Shown: positions 8,995-17,660, counted from the first letter of the stretch. The stretch is DNA of 64,000 bases from Porphyromonas gingivalis ATCC 33277 (GCF_000010505.1 NC_010729.1:124001-188000), one strand, 5' to 3'. Notes: a model not told the origin generated them from the letters alone. Program-made: numbers and translations.

Positions 8995-9034
8995 ATTAAA
9001 AGCCTCTTTCTTTTGAGAGTTCATTTATTAGGAA

Positions 9035-9628
9035 TTACTTAAACAGATAGATTAACGAAAGAGTGGCTCGCGTCAGGCCAAAGTAATCGGCCTTCTTGTC
9101 AACACCAACTTTCTTCCCACACTCTACACATTGATACTTGTCATAATCGAAGTGAATATAACCACCGCCGATACTCGCTTCCAGATTCCAATGATTGCCC
9201 AAGATCCACTGACGGCCTATACTGATACCGCCACCATAGAACCATCCTTGATAACGATGATACTTGGCATCGTCGAAGTCGCTCTTAGGATGAATGGAGC
9301 CAACAGGAGGGACCGATATCCCTGCGATATTCATTTGACCGACATGGCCATGAAGTCCGATAAACACTCCATTGAATTTCTCACAGAACCAATAACGCAA
9401 TTCCGGCTGGGCAAGCCAATGCTTCCAATAATGATCATCGCTGATCTTGAAAGGGTTTACTCCCCCTAAGAGATCCACAGTCATTTTAGGACCTACACCT
9501 ATTTCCAAGGCCAAGTTAGGAGTTAGCGTTGCATCATAAAGCAAATTATTCTTAAGAGCCACGCGCTGAGCGGATACACCAAGCAACCCACTCAAAAACA
9601 ACAACAAGAAAATCAAATTCTTCTTCAT
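9035..9628 (-). CDS. DUF3575 outer-membrane protein
   Basis: A 197-residue protein with a signal peptide (MKKNLIFLLLFLSGLLGVSA) followed by an eight-strand-like beta pattern: VALKNNLLYDATLTPNLALEI, the WLAQPELRYWF strand and a final strand ending LSLIYLFK. This is the DUF3575 family, small outer-membrane barrels. Two cysteines (CVEC) lie in a late loop. It is first in a two-gene unit, with the DUF3868 gene following 40 bases downstream. The ATG at 9628 is the only start that gives a complete signal peptide. A CATCTTTG sequence (minus strand, 9753-9760), one base off the -7 consensus, is a weak promoter candidate. Function unknown. Confidence 0.8.
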   Translation of the reverse strand: MKKNLIFLLLFLSGLLGVSAQRVALKNNLLYDATLTPNLALEIGVGPKMTVDLLGGVNPFKISDDHYWKHWLAQPELRYWFCEKFNGVFIGLHGHVGQMNIAGISVPPVGSIHPKSDFDDAKYHRYQGWFYGGGISIGRQWILGNHWNLEASIGGGYIHFDYDKYQCVECGKKVGVDKKADYFGLTRATLSLIYLFK

Positions 9629-9814
9629 ACGCTTCCTTTATGTTATACTTATAATTATCTGCATGTTAAGCATGCACTTTTTCCCCACAAAAAACCTAAT
9701 TTCAAGACATAATAAATAATACAACCCAAAGAGACTTAGCTACTTTTTGTGGCAAAGATGCACAAAAAAACTGATTTAGACATCCCATTCCAGGGCTGAT
9801 GCAGGGGTGACGCA
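9629..9814. other. Intergenic leader of the DUF3575 unit
   Basis: This AT-rich region upstream of the DUF3575 gene shows no open frame or clear hairpin. It should contain the promoter of the minus-strand unit; the best -7 candidate is weak. Confidence 0.4.
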
Positions 9815-9933
9815 TTAAAATTGTATTGTCATTAGTTGTTGTGGCTTCATTCGAGCCAGTTTCTTTTGAATACGAGGGATTGAGGACTTCATATTTGTCT
9901 TCAGTCGCTCTATAATGAGTAAATTGATCTTTT
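9815..9933 (-). pseudogene. C-terminal relic of a basic protein cut off by the insertion element
   Basis: On the minus strand, reading away from the insertion element, an open frame of about 38 codons ends at TAA 9815-9817 and contains LLIIERLKTNMKSSIPRIQK followed by a basic, glutamine-rich tail. It has no start codon and runs straight into the inverted repeat at 9934. The lysine/arginine-rich helical end looks like the C-terminus of a transposase or DNA-binding protein, but I cannot name the family. Its N-terminal part is not seen beyond the element, which fits loss by deletion. Confidence 0.5.
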
Positions 9934-11272
9934 GAGACCTTTGCAAAATAAGGAGGTGGAGTAAAGAGGAGTTCTTGGCATAAAAGGAGCGAGTGAAAGA
10001 GGTGGCAGTAAGGAGTGAAAGTAGTTGTAAATCCCCCCTTTGAGGAGCTACTTGTACGAGCTCCTCAAGGGTGGTTATGCCTTATCCTACGGATGAGGAC
10101 ATAATTATCCCCGGGGTTCTGTATAAATTAAAGGCGATGCTTTCAAGAATGTTTTGAGTATGGGTCTTGGCAAGTCCCCGGTATCGACATCGTCCGCCAT
10201 GAAACCACCGCCGAATACTGCCAAAGGTGCGTTCGATGGTGCTCCGTATCCGACTGATTGCTTTGTTTCCTTGCTTCTCTTCCTCGGTCAATGCCCTGTT
10301 GCGTTGTGCCTTGTGCATAATGCCGTCTTGAAGGTGATGGGTTTGCAGGTAGGAACGATTTTCCCCGCAAGCATATCCTTTATCCGCCAAGACGGCTGTG
10401 CCTTGAGGTATGTTTGCACCCTGCAATAGCGGAATAAACTCCTTCGTGTCACTGCGGTTCGCTGCTGTCGTTATCACCTTTTGAACAATGCCTTGAACAT
10501 TGGCCGGACAATGCTTTTTGTATCCGTAGTGATAACGCTTTTGTTTGTAAACCCAACGGGCTTCTTCATCCGTCCCTTTACGCTGACGGACAACCTGTTT
10601 TTGATAATCCTCCTCTGCCTCTTTTTCCTCCTCGCTCCGATTGTCTTCTCTGTCGTCTGCGACTTCAATCGTAATGCTTCCGTTGGGTTTATGCGGCGTC
10701 TCCACAAGGCTTGCATCGACAAGCACCCCTTCCCTTACCGAAATGTGATGGCGGGAAAGTTGTTTGTTAAACTACGCCAATAGTTTGTCCATGAGACCCA
10801 ACTCTGTCAGTGCCGAACGAAATCGACTGATGGTGCTGTGGTCGGGAGATACCTCTTCCATCTTCAGCCCCAAGAATCGGAAAAAGGTGATTGAATCATT
10901 GATGCGCTCCTCCAGAGCACAATCACTGAGGTTGTACCATGTCTCCAAAAGCAACATCTTGAATAAGAGAATCACGTCATAAGCCGGGGCACCGATGGCA
11001 TTTTGTCGCTTCGTGTATTTCTTGTTGATCAGCGTCCTGATCGGACGCCAATCGATAAGCGTGTCAACCTGATTGAGGAAGTCGTTTTGTGCTTTGCGAT
11101 AACGCTTTGAAAGGAGTGCGTCTGCAAATGTTACATGCTCATCGGTATTCTTGGATTGGTATGCCATGGGAGGAATATTATGCTGTTTTTACTACTCAAA
11201 TATACAAAATAACTCCCTATTATACAATGAATTAACAAACAAAATACACACCAATCGCCGTGCAAAGGTCTC
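9934..11272 (-). mobile_element. IS5-family insertion sequence, IS1126 (ISPg1)-like
   Basis: The element is 1,339 bp, bounded by perfect 12-bp inverted repeats GAGACCTTTGCA (9934-9945) and TGCAAAGGTCTC (11261-11272). It carries one transposase frame on the minus strand (10082-11167). Length, ends and transposase match what I remember of IS1126. Downstream of the transposase is a strong stem (GAGGAGCT/AGCTCCTC, about 10054-10078). No target-site duplication is visible: the left flank ends GATCTTT and the right begins ATAAAGA, which suggests rearrangement or deletion beside it. Confidence 0.88.
10082..11167 (-). pseudogene. IS5-family transposase interrupted by an amber stop
   Basis: The frame runs from ATG 11167 to 10082 and would encode 361 residues, the usual length for this transposase. 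It is broken by TAG at 10772-10774, just after MDKLLA; the same frame continues without a shift into FNKQLSRHHISVREG and the DDE catalytic region. The family normally has glutamine here as I remember it, so a single CAG to TAG change explains the break. The N-terminal half holds the DUF772-like helical domain (DHSTISRFR). The C-terminal half holds LVDASLVETP (first D), AVLADKGYACGENR (second D) and IRSTIERTFGSIRRWF (E). A GTG at 10726 could restart translation of the catalytic half, but a functional enzyme is unlikely. Confidence 0.85.
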
Positions 11273-11354
11273 ATAAAGAGGAATATACACTCTCCTGCGA
11301 CAAGCAAATTTTTTCCCGTACGGCAAAATTTTCTTGCAGTGCAGGCCGGTTACA

Positions 11355-11394
11355 GTTTCACAGCCATGGAACTATAGTTTCTCGACTGTGAAAC
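11355..11394. terminator. Possible terminator after the bio operon
   Basis: A perfect 9-bp inverted repeat GTTTCACAG (11355-11363) and CTGTGAAAC (11386-11394) lies downstream of the DUF6078 gene. There is no strong T-run, so it could also be an operator or a processing stem. Confidence 0.4.
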
Positions 11395-11437
11395 TTCCAT
11401 CGGCATATAGTCGATGGTTATGTACTACCCGGAGGAT

Positions 11438-11914
11438 TCAGTCGCTCTTGACCATGGTGCTCTGCAGTTCGTACATGTACACCATCGCATCGTAGCGGAT
11501 CAGATCGGATGAAAATCCGGCCCGGACAAAGCTGTCACGGATATAGTCCTGCTCTTGGATGGTGATGTAGCGTTCCTTGCGGTAGATACGATAGTAAGTG
11601 GTCTTGCCGAAATAGGTGAGGAGACGATGCTTGAGCGACTGCACGGCGTGGTGCGGCAGTTCGTCATAGAGGTGCGTGATACCATGGGCGAATAGCACGG
11701 GGGTATTGTCGGCAAAGGCTTTGCACCCTTGTTCCGAAGTGGGGATAAGGGGATTGATCACCATTATGTTCTGAAGGCCTCGTGCCAATACTCCGTCGTA
11801 GGCCGAGGCACGAAGGCACTGCTCTCGCTTGGGGCAGTCGGTACGCGGTGCACAAACAGCAAATTCGTATGGGAAGTCGGCGTATATGCAGAGTCTTTCT
11901 TTTGTTTCGGACAT
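11438..11914 (-). CDS. DUF6078-like conserved protein
   Basis: A 158-residue soluble protein. A longer open frame extends upstream to 12412, but that part is an out-of-frame shadow of bioA; the ATG at 11914 (MSETKERLCIYADFPYEFAV) gives the natural protein. It has an N-terminal cysteine cluster (C9, C21, C27, C34) in an arrangement like a small metal site (APRTDCPKREQCLRA), and a basic tyrosine-rich C-terminal half (YYRIYRKERYITIQEQDYI). I recognise it as DUF6078, frequent in Bacteroidota; no function is known to me. It begins 11 bases after bioA, so it is the last gene of a bioB-bioA-DUF6078 transcript. Confidence 0.75.
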   Translation of the reverse strand: MSETKERLCIYADFPYEFAVCAPRTDCPKREQCLRASAYDGVLARGLQNIMVINPLIPTSEQGCKAFADNTPVLFAHGITHLYDELPHHAVQSLKHRLLTYFGKTTYYRIYRKERYITIQEQDYIRDSFVRAGFSSDLIRYDAMVYMYELQSTMVKSD

Positions 11915-11925
11915 AATTCTTGTAT

Positions 11926-13227
11926 TTATCGGGTAAATGAAATGGATCGATCCTGACCGAGTACACGGAGAAGTCCGTGCGTAAGGATACGAAGATCTTC
12001 CGGCGATATGATGAAGGGTGGCTCCAGATAGCAGAGACGACCGAAGGGGCGTACCCAGATTCCCTCTCGGATGAATCGCTGCTGCAGCGTGGCCATATCC
12101 ACGGGCCGCTTCATCTCCACTACGCCGATGGCTCCGAGGACACGTACTTCGGCCACACCATCGAACGAAATGGCCGGTGACAACTCTTCGCGCAGCTGTG
12201 CCTCGATGGCTCTGACTCGTTCCTGCCAAGGGCTTTCGAGCAGAAGGCGGATGCTTTCGGCCGCTACGGCACACGCCAACGGATTGCCCATGAACGTGGG
12301 GCCGTGCATGAAGCAGCCGGCTTCGCCCGAACATATCGTCCGGGCTATCGCTTCGGTTGTGATCGTAGCCGAGAGGGTCATATAGCCGCCGGTCAATGAC
12401 TTGCCAAGACACAGAATATCCGGCACCGTGGCAGCGTGCCGGAGCGCAAACAGTTCGCCCGTGCGGCCGAATCCGGTGGCTATTTCATCGAATATCAGCA
12501 GTACGCCGGCTTCGGAGCAGAGTCTGCGAGCTTCGACGAGATACCGGGGATGGTAGAAATACATACCGCCGGCTCCCTGCACGATGGGTTCGAGGATGAG
12601 GGCTGCCAGCTCCGCCCCCTTTTCGGAGAGGAGGTCTCGGAGCGGCTCCATATCCGCCGGTAGCCATTCGCCACCGAAGCGGCTCTTCGGCTGTGGCAGG
12701 AAATACTGTACGGGCAAGGCTCCCGAGAAAATGCCGTGCATACCGGTGACGGGATCGCATACGCTCATGGCGTGCCACGTATCGCCGTGGTAGCCCGAGC
12801 GGATCGTGGCGAATCGGGTACGCCTGCTCTGTCCGCAGGCTTGCTGATATTGGAGAGCCATTTTCATGGCTACCTCCACAGCTACGGAACCGCTGTCGGC
12901 ATAGAAGATTTTATTCAGCTCGGACGGCAGGATGCTCAGAAGCAGTTCGGCCAATTCTACGGCCGGACGATGGGTGAAACCGCCGAACATGATATGGCTC
13001 ATCTCCCGAAGCTGCCGTTCTACGGCGGCATTCAGTCGCGGATGGTTATAGCCGTGTATGGCTGCCCACCACGAACTCATGCCATCGATCAGTTCGCGGC
13101 CGTCTTCCAGATAGATGCGTACTCCCTCGGCCCGCTTCACGGGAAATACGGGCAATGGATCTATAGTCGATGTATAGGGATGCCAAAGGTGGTTGCGATC
13201 CAAACGCAGCATTTCGTCAATGGTCAT
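11926..13227 (-). CDS. bioA: Adenosylmethionine-8-amino-7-oxononanoate aminotransferase
   Basis: A 433-residue PLP enzyme of biotin synthesis that converts KAPA to DAPA with S-adenosylmethionine as amino donor in the cytoplasm. Marks seen: the N-terminal HLWHPYTS motif, [13 protein letters not shown], the PLP-contact segment [13 protein letters not shown] and the Schiff-base lysine in [12 protein letters not shown]. Length is normal for BioA. The ATG at 13227 overlaps the end of bioB by 11 bases, so the two are translationally coupled. No bioF, bioC or bioD is in this window, so the remaining steps must be encoded elsewhere or the substrate imported. Confidence 0.95.
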   Translation of the reverse strand: MTIDEMLRLDRNHLWHPYTSTIDPLPVFPVKRAEGVRIYLEDGRELIDGMSSWWAAIHGYNHPRLNAAVERQLREMSHIMFGGFTHRPAVELAELLLSILPSELNKIFYADSGSVAVEVAMKMALQYQQACGQSRRTRFATIRSGYHGDTWHAMSVCDPVTGMHGIFSGALPVQYFLPQPKSRFGGEWLPADMEPLRDLLSEKGAELAALILEPIVQGAGGMYFYHPRYLVEARRLCSEAGVLLIFDEIATGFGRTGELFALRHAATVPDILCLGKSLTGGYMTLSATITTEAIARTICSGEAGCFMHGPTFMGNPLACAVAAESIRLLLESPWQERVRAIEAQLREELSPAISFDGVAEVRVLGAIGVVEMKRPVDMATLQQRFIREGIWVRPFGRLCYLEPPFIISPEDLRILTHGLLRVLGQDRSISFTR

Positions 13228-14209
13228 AGCTTACCTCCCAGTCTGTATCGTTAGTCACTTGAAATCCGCATTCCCTCGCGAGCTGCATATCCTCAGCGGC
13301 TTTGCTTCCCGTCGTGGTGAGGAGGTCGCCCGTAATGGCTGCATTGATACCTATATATATAGCCTTACGCTGAACGGCGGGGCTTAGTTGTGCCCGTCCT
13401 CCCGAAAAGCGAAGAAAAGCTCGAGGATTGATGAGCCGGAACAGTGCCACAGTCGTGAGGTACTCCTCTTCGCTTAGAGGCGGAGTCTTCTCCAGCGGAG
13501 TGCCGGGGATCGGCTGCAGGATATTGATCGGGATGGAGTAGACATTGATGCTGTGCAGGAAGAAAGCAAATTCGATCCGCTGCTCCATCGTCTCCCCCAT
13601 GCCGATGATTCCGCCACTGCATACACGCATTCCCACACGGCGTGCAGCTCGGATGGTGGCGAGCTTTTCTTCCTGCGTGTGCGTGCTGCACAGGGAGGGG
13701 AAGAAACTCGGAGCTGTCTCCATATTGCAGTGGTAGGTGGTCACCCCGTTGTCGAATAATATCTGCAGTTTCTCCTCCGAGAGCAGCCCTAAAGAGGCGC
13801 AGCATTTGATGTCCGTTCGTTGCTTGATGGTACGAAAACTTTCGGCCATCTGCCGTATCTCATTCATAGACGCAGTGCGCCCGCTGGCCACAAGAGAAAA
13901 GCGTCCGATGCCTTGCCGCCTGTTATAAGCGGCCTGTTCGGCACAAACAGTGGCCGAAAGAAGTCCGTATTTCTCTATCGAAGTGGCATAATGGCGGCTT
14001 TGAGCACACCATTTACAGTCTTCTGGACAGTTGCCGCTCTTGGCGTTGATGATGGAGCAAGTGTCGAACTTATCGCCCATGAAATGTCGGGTGATCCGAT
14101 GTGCTGTCTCGTAGAGTGCTTCCTTATCGGCAGAGGAAGCCAGCAGGAGGGCTTCCTCAAAAGTTGGTTCGCCACCGTTTATCAGTCTGTTTTCGATCGT
14201 CTGAATCAT
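13217..14209 (-). CDS. bioB: Biotin synthase
   Basis: A 330-residue radical-SAM enzyme inserting sulfur into dethiobiotin. The 4Fe-4S-binding CX3CX2C is C61/C65/C68 (NCPEDCKWC), and the [2Fe-2S] region residues are present ([25 protein letters not shown]). The open frame extends to a TTG at 14275, but a TAnnTTTG -7 box lies at 14251-14258 on the minus strand, so transcription begins downstream of that TTG; the ATG at 14209 is therefore the start. First gene of bioB-bioA-DUF6078. Confidence 0.95.
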   Translation of the reverse strand: MIQTIENRLINGGEPTFEEALLLASSADKEALYETAHRITRHFMGDKFDTCSIINAKSGNCPEDCKWCAQSRHYATSIEKYGLLSATVCAEQAAYNRRQGIGRFSLVASGRTASMNEIRQMAESFRTIKQRTDIKCCASLGLLSEEKLQILFDNGVTTYHCNMETAPSFFPSLCSTHTQEEKLATIRAARRVGMRVCSGGIIGMGETMEQRIEFAFFLHSINVYSIPINILQPIPGTPLEKTPPLSEEEYLTTVALFRLINPRAFLRFSGGRAQLSPAVQRKAIYIGINAAITGDLLTTTGSKAAEDMQLARECGFQVTNDTDWEVSYDH

Positions 14210-14250
14210 ATATGGGAACGGAGCAGATCCTTTCCTGTCTGCATCCGCGA

Positions 14251-14258
14251 CAAAAGTA
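14251..14258 (-). promoter_or_regulatory. Promoter -7 box of bioB
   Basis: The minus strand reads TACTTTTG, an exact match to the Bacteroidota -7 consensus TAnnTTTG, 42 bases upstream of the bioB ATG. It rules out the longer TTG-initiated frame. Confidence 0.7.
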
Positions 14259-14319
14259 GAAAGAAGCTCCGGCAATAGAAACTAATCGCCCCACAGCCAT
14301 GACGCTATTACCGCTCAAG

Positions 14320-14362
14320 CAAAAAACGACAGAGGCTGCCCCATCGAGATGAGACAGCCTCA
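14320..14362 (-). terminator. Terminator of the POT transporter gene
   Basis: On the minus strand GAGGCTG (14355-14361) pairs with CAGCCTC (14332-14338), with extra pairing inside. It is followed by a T-run (A-run at 14320-14326) and lies 28 bases after the transporter stop codon. Confidence 0.75.
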
Positions 14363-14389
14363 GGAAGCGTCGGTCTTAACAGACGTATA

Positions 14390-15931
14390 TTACTTCGCTA
14401 CCCGCTCCAGCCACTTAACCATGGAGAGCATAACGAGCATGGACAATGCACATGCACAGGTAAATACAATCCATGTAGCAGAGATAGAAAGCGATTCGTA
14501 CAGAATCATACCCACGAACAGGAGTGAGTTTCCTACAGCCGTAGCACACAGCCACAAGCCCTGCATAATACCTTGGAGATGGGGAGGTGCCACCTTAGAA
14601 ACGAAGCTGATACCCATCGGACTGATAAAGAGTTCGGCAATCGTCAGAATCATGTAGGTCAATACCATCAACCAAGGAGAAACTTTCGTAAACTCTACCC
14701 CTGCATTACGCTCTTCGAAAGTAGGCAGTCCCATTGAACCGATAGCCATCACGACGAAAGCAAGTGCAGCGATAAACATACCGATCACAATTTTCTTAGG
14801 GGTGGAAGGCTCCATATTACGTTTCTTCAGAAAACCGAAGATGAAGAGCAGAAGTGGCGTAAGAGTTACTACGAAGAACGGGTTGATTGACTGGAACATT
14901 TCAGCTCCCACTATTGAAGTGAAACCAAGATCGAGTTTTACACTACTTAGGTCAATATAATCCTTAGCAAACTGAGTCAGCGATACTCCGTTTTGGTGGA
15001 AAGACATCCAGAAGAAAATAACGACACCGAAAACTGCGCAAAGAGCAATAATGCGTTGGCGGATCTCATCGGCTGCCATCTTGATTTCTTGCTTTTGATC
15101 TTTATGAGCCTCAGTTACGGCATTAGCTTTTTGATCAGCGGGATATTGATGCTTATTGATGATATAAATCAGGAAAGAAATTGCCATAAAGAATACGGCT
15201 GCAAGGAATGCATAGTGGAATCCTGTGCTGAATACTTGGATATATTTCAAGGCAAATTCTTGTAATCCTTCGGTTGCAACTGCAGTACCATTATTGGCAG
15301 CTTGAATCATTTCCATTACCTGAGCCTTGGCATTCTCGGGAAGAGTCCCATTTAGAATCTGGTGGCAACGTTCAGGCAAGTCAGCATTGTAAACGAAACC
15401 ATTGTGTTGTACCCACCAGTTACGGATAGCTACAGCTACCAGTGGAGCAAATACGGCACCGACATTGATAAACATATAGAAGAGAGAAAAACCGGAATCA
15501 CGCTTGTCACGATAGGTATCGTTGTCGTACATCCTTCCGACCAAGGCTTGAAGGTTGCCTTTGAACAAACCGTTACCGAAAGAAATGAATGCCAATGCCG
15601 CACAAGTGAAGATAAGCCATGGAGTCATGCCTGTTGCTTGTGTCGGAGTCGGGATACCAAGCATAACATAGCCGGCAGCCATCACGATAAGGCCTACAAG
15701 GATTGTACCCTTGTAGTTCTTCATAGAGTCGGCAATAATACCTCCCACGAGAGCCAATACATATACCGAAGCATAGAAGATTGAGTAAATCACTGAAGCT
15801 TCTTTGCCCGAAAGCCCGAATTTGGCCTGCAGGAAGAGTAGCAGGATTCCCATCATGATGTAAAATCCGAAGCGTTCTCCCATATTCGTGAGAGAAGCTG
15901 AGATTAACCCTTTAGGGTGATTCTTTAGCAT
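14390..15931 (-). CDS. POT-family proton-dependent oligopeptide transporter
   Basis: A 513-residue inner-membrane symporter for di- and tripeptides, the main nutrient of an asaccharolytic oral anaerobe. The first helix has the family motif MGERFGFYIMMGILLLFL (ExxERF), and the PTR2 signature region FISFGNGLFKGNLQALVGRM is present; about fourteen hydrophobic helices follow, with a charged cytoplasmic loop around residues 270-300. The start at 15931 (MLKNHPKG) is preferred to an upstream start at 16012, which would overlap the previous gene. It lies 25 bases after the DUF4831 stop codon on the same strand, so the two may share a transcript. Confidence 0.92.
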   Translation of the reverse strand: MLKNHPKGLISASLTNMGERFGFYIMMGILLLFLQAKFGLSGKEASVIYSIFYASVYVLALVGGIIADSMKNYKGTILVGLIVMAAGYVMLGIPTPTQATGMTPWLIFTCAALAFISFGNGLFKGNLQALVGRMYDNDTYRDKRDSGFSLFYMFINVGAVFAPLVAVAIRNWWVQHNGFVYNADLPERCHQILNGTLPENAKAQVMEMIQAANNGTAVATEGLQEFALKYIQVFSTGFHYAFLAAVFFMAISFLIYIINKHQYPADQKANAVTEAHKDQKQEIKMAADEIRQRIIALCAVFGVVIFFWMSFHQNGVSLTQFAKDYIDLSSVKLDLGFTSIVGAEMFQSINPFFVVTLTPLLLFIFGFLKKRNMEPSTPKKIVIGMFIAALAFVVMAIGSMGLPTFEERNAGVEFTKVSPWLMVLTYMILTIAELFISPMGISFVSKVAPPHLQGIMQGLWLCATAVGNSLLFVGMILYESLSISATWIVFTCACALSMLVMLSMVKWLERVAK

Positions 15932-15956
15932 AAGAAATCGTTTTAATGGTTGATTA

Positions 15957-17048
15957 TTATTTGTTTTCGTTGATTTGACGGATGGCTCCCGTATTTTCAT
16001 CGAATACGACACGGATAGCCGGACCCCTGTCGCGGAACATTTTGGGAGCTAAGGCCTGTCTACGGCCAAATTGTGTGACAGGAAGCTCTTCATCGAAGAG
16101 TACCTTGCGGTTGTGTTCCAATGTAATGCGAGCGGCTCCGGGCAGATTGTATACGATACCCTTGAGGCTCTTTTCATACTTGGCCGCCTCTTTTTCGTCC
16201 ATTTCCGGAGCCTTGTCCGTGGTGCGAAGGCTGAAACTAACCGGTTCTCCCGAAAGATCGTCCGAATCGACTACCCCTCTGAGTGGAGAGAATCGAAAAA
16301 GGATTTGTCCTTTTATATCGTTTTTAGGTTCAATAGTCCATGAGCGTTCTTCCCATGCAATCTCTTCCTTTCCATAGAATAATTCCAGCAGAGCAGTTTC
16401 CTGTGCTTTCAGCTCTTGCGTCATCAGCTGCATAGCCGCTCCATCCTTGGGCATGTTCTCAGCCTGACCGGTCAGCAAATCCATCAGGCTCTCACGTATG
16501 CGGAATACTTGGGCGGCGGCGATTTCCGCTTGCTTTCCTTTCGTGCCTGCCACGGTATATTCCTGAGGTAATGCAGGACGTTTTTCTATGCCGGGCTGTA
16601 TTCTCGGCAAACGGAAGAGAGTGTTCGGACATGGTGATGGCAGGTCTTGCCTGTCGGCATTGATACCGACTATGATACCTCTTTTGTTGAGGGTTACGAA
16701 GTCTGCCACCGTACCGGCACGGAACTCTACTATATATTTTTGATCGAAATCGGGTATTCCCACGGATTGGGCTATCACTCTACCCAAACGGTAACGGATG
16801 CTCGGTTCTCCGCCGGCCTCCTGTCCGAAGTACCTCTCGGCATAGAGATGGAGCGGCCCGGGCTTGTGGATAGTACGTTCTAATTGTGCCCGTACAACGA
16901 TGCGTGTCTGTGGGAGGGCATAGACGATCCCTTCTCCATTGTAGCGGACAGGCTCATAGGAAGCGACGTTGGTTTGTGCCGAAACGACTCCTGTGCAAAG
17001 GAGCAAAGCAGGCAACAGTAGCTTGAAGAAAAAAGTCTGTGCGGACAT
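15957..17048 (-). CDS. DUF4831-family exported protein
   Basis: A 363-residue protein with a signal peptide (FFFKLLLPALLLCTGVVSAQ) and no later membrane segment, so periplasmic or outer-membrane associated. The body begins YNGEGIVYALPQTRIVVRAQ, typical of DUF4831, a family of unknown function restricted as far as I know to Bacteroidota. The start at 17048 is chosen over 17108 because a -7 box lies between them (17067-17074), so any transcript from it could not include 17108. It precedes the POT transporter by 25 bases. Confidence 0.82.
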   Translation of the reverse strand: MSAQTFFFKLLLPALLLCTGVVSAQTNVASYEPVRYNGEGIVYALPQTRIVVRAQLERTIHKPGPLHLYAERYFGQEAGGEPSIRYRLGRVIAQSVGIPDFDQKYIVEFRAGTVADFVTLNKRGIIVGINADRQDLPSPCPNTLFRLPRIQPGIEKRPALPQEYTVAGTKGKQAEIAAAQVFRIRESLMDLLTGQAENMPKDGAAMQLMTQELKAQETALLELFYGKEEIAWEERSWTIEPKNDIKGQILFRFSPLRGVVDSDDLSGEPVSFSLRTTDKAPEMDEKEAAKYEKSLKGIVYNLPGAARITLEHNRKVLFDEELPVTQFGRRQALAPKMFRDRGPAIRVVFDENTGAIRQINENK

Positions 17049-17066
17049 TCTCAAAAACTTAGATTG

Positions 17067-17074
17067 CAAAGCTA
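17067..17074 (-). promoter_or_regulatory. Promoter -7 box of the DUF4831 gene
   Basis: The minus strand reads TAGCTTTG, an exact TAnnTTTG match, 19 bases upstream of the ATG at 17048. This decides the start codon. Confidence 0.7.
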
Positions 17075-17214
17075 CACTATTTTTGCCGAATCTTAAACAC
17101 CTTTTCACCCTTCACATATTCCTAAACAGATAGACCTGCGGATAAAATGGGCAGACCGTTGCACTTGATAATTGAATGTGCAGATTACAATTCCTTGCGC
17201 TTTCGGTTTTTCGC

Positions 17215-17222
17215 TATATTTG
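17215..17222 (+). promoter_or_regulatory. Promoter -7 box of a possible small transcription unit
   Basis: TATATTTG with TTG at 17195-17197 (17-base gap, slightly short). It lies about 100 bases upstream of the small ORF at 17322. Confidence 0.5.
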
Positions 17223-17321
17223 CCGGCCGATAGAGGTTTCTACGGGAAGCTTAATGTTGCGACCGAACAGTCTTTCGGACGAATAGAATTACTTTAATAA
17301 ACGACTAAACGATAATAAATT

Positions 17322-17435
17322 ATGAGTACTGAAATTACCTCCCACACGCGAGCCTCCCGGTCGGCATTGTCGCCCCGACAGACACATTCGACATCGCAGT
17401 ATTTGAATAAAGGGGAGGCTGTATCAGACAAATAA
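17322..17435 (+). CDS. Candidate 37-residue small protein
   Basis: ATG at 17322 follows an AT-rich leader (AACGATAATAAATT) typical of translated Bacteroidota genes. It encodes a 37-residue serine/threonine/arginine-rich peptide starting MSTEITSHTRASRSALS and ending at TAA 17433-17435. It has its own promoter box (17215-17222) and a very strong terminator (17467-17523), so the unit looks transcribed. I recognise no family. It could be a real small protein, a leader peptide, or the surviving N-terminus of a deleted gene. Coding status is uncertain. Confidence 0.35.
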   Translation: MSTEITSHTRASRSALSPRQTHSTSQYLNKGEAVSDK

Positions 17436-17466
17436 AAAGGAACAGATCCTCTCCATAAAGCACTCA

Positions 17467-17523
17467 AAATAAAGAGACACGCGCCGAGTTCTATAAGTAA
17501 ACTTGGCGCGTGTCTCTTTATTT
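17467..17523. terminator. Long perfect-stem terminator
   Basis: A perfect 19-bp inverted repeat AAATAAAGAGACACGCGCC (17467-17485) and its complement (17505-17523) extends inward with one mismatch (GAGTT/AACTT), leaving a loop of about 9 bases. It begins and ends in A/T runs, so it could act in both directions. Confidence 0.8.
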
Positions 17524-17555
17524 ATGGCCCTCGATAAGGGCCTTTTGGACTATCC

Positions 17556-17660
17556 GATTTATATACAAATGGCAATCAATCTATATATTAATCAAAAACG
17601 ATTTATATATAAATCAGAAATGATCTATATACAAATCGAAAAACGGTTTATATATAAATC
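17556..17660. repeat. Five AT-rich palindromes at 22-bp spacing
   Basis: Five copies of a 16-bp palindrome, best copy GATTTATATATAAATC at 17600-17615 (perfect dyad), start at 17556, 17578, 17600, 17622 and 17645. The spacing is 22, 22, 22 and 23 bp, with non-conserved spacers of 6-7 bp. It lies between the terminator at 17467-17523 and the trpS promoter, about 430 bp upstream of trpS. Palindromic sites repeated every two helical turns look like a cooperative protein-binding array. The period equals that of the array at 6731-7016, though the sequence is unrelated. Confidence 0.85.

Noticed and set aside
10726-10772. Frameshift in the IS transposase (programmed frameshifting)
   Set aside because: The codon phase is the same on both sides; the break is a single TAG codon, with no slippery sequence.
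11915-12412. N-terminal extension of the DUF6078 frame
   Set aside because: It is an out-of-frame reading of bioA; the conserved protein begins at ATG 11914.
17556-17660. CRISPR or plasmid-type origin iterons
   Set aside because: Spacers are only 6-7 bp and there is no rep gene; AT-rich palindromes are better explained as binding sites.
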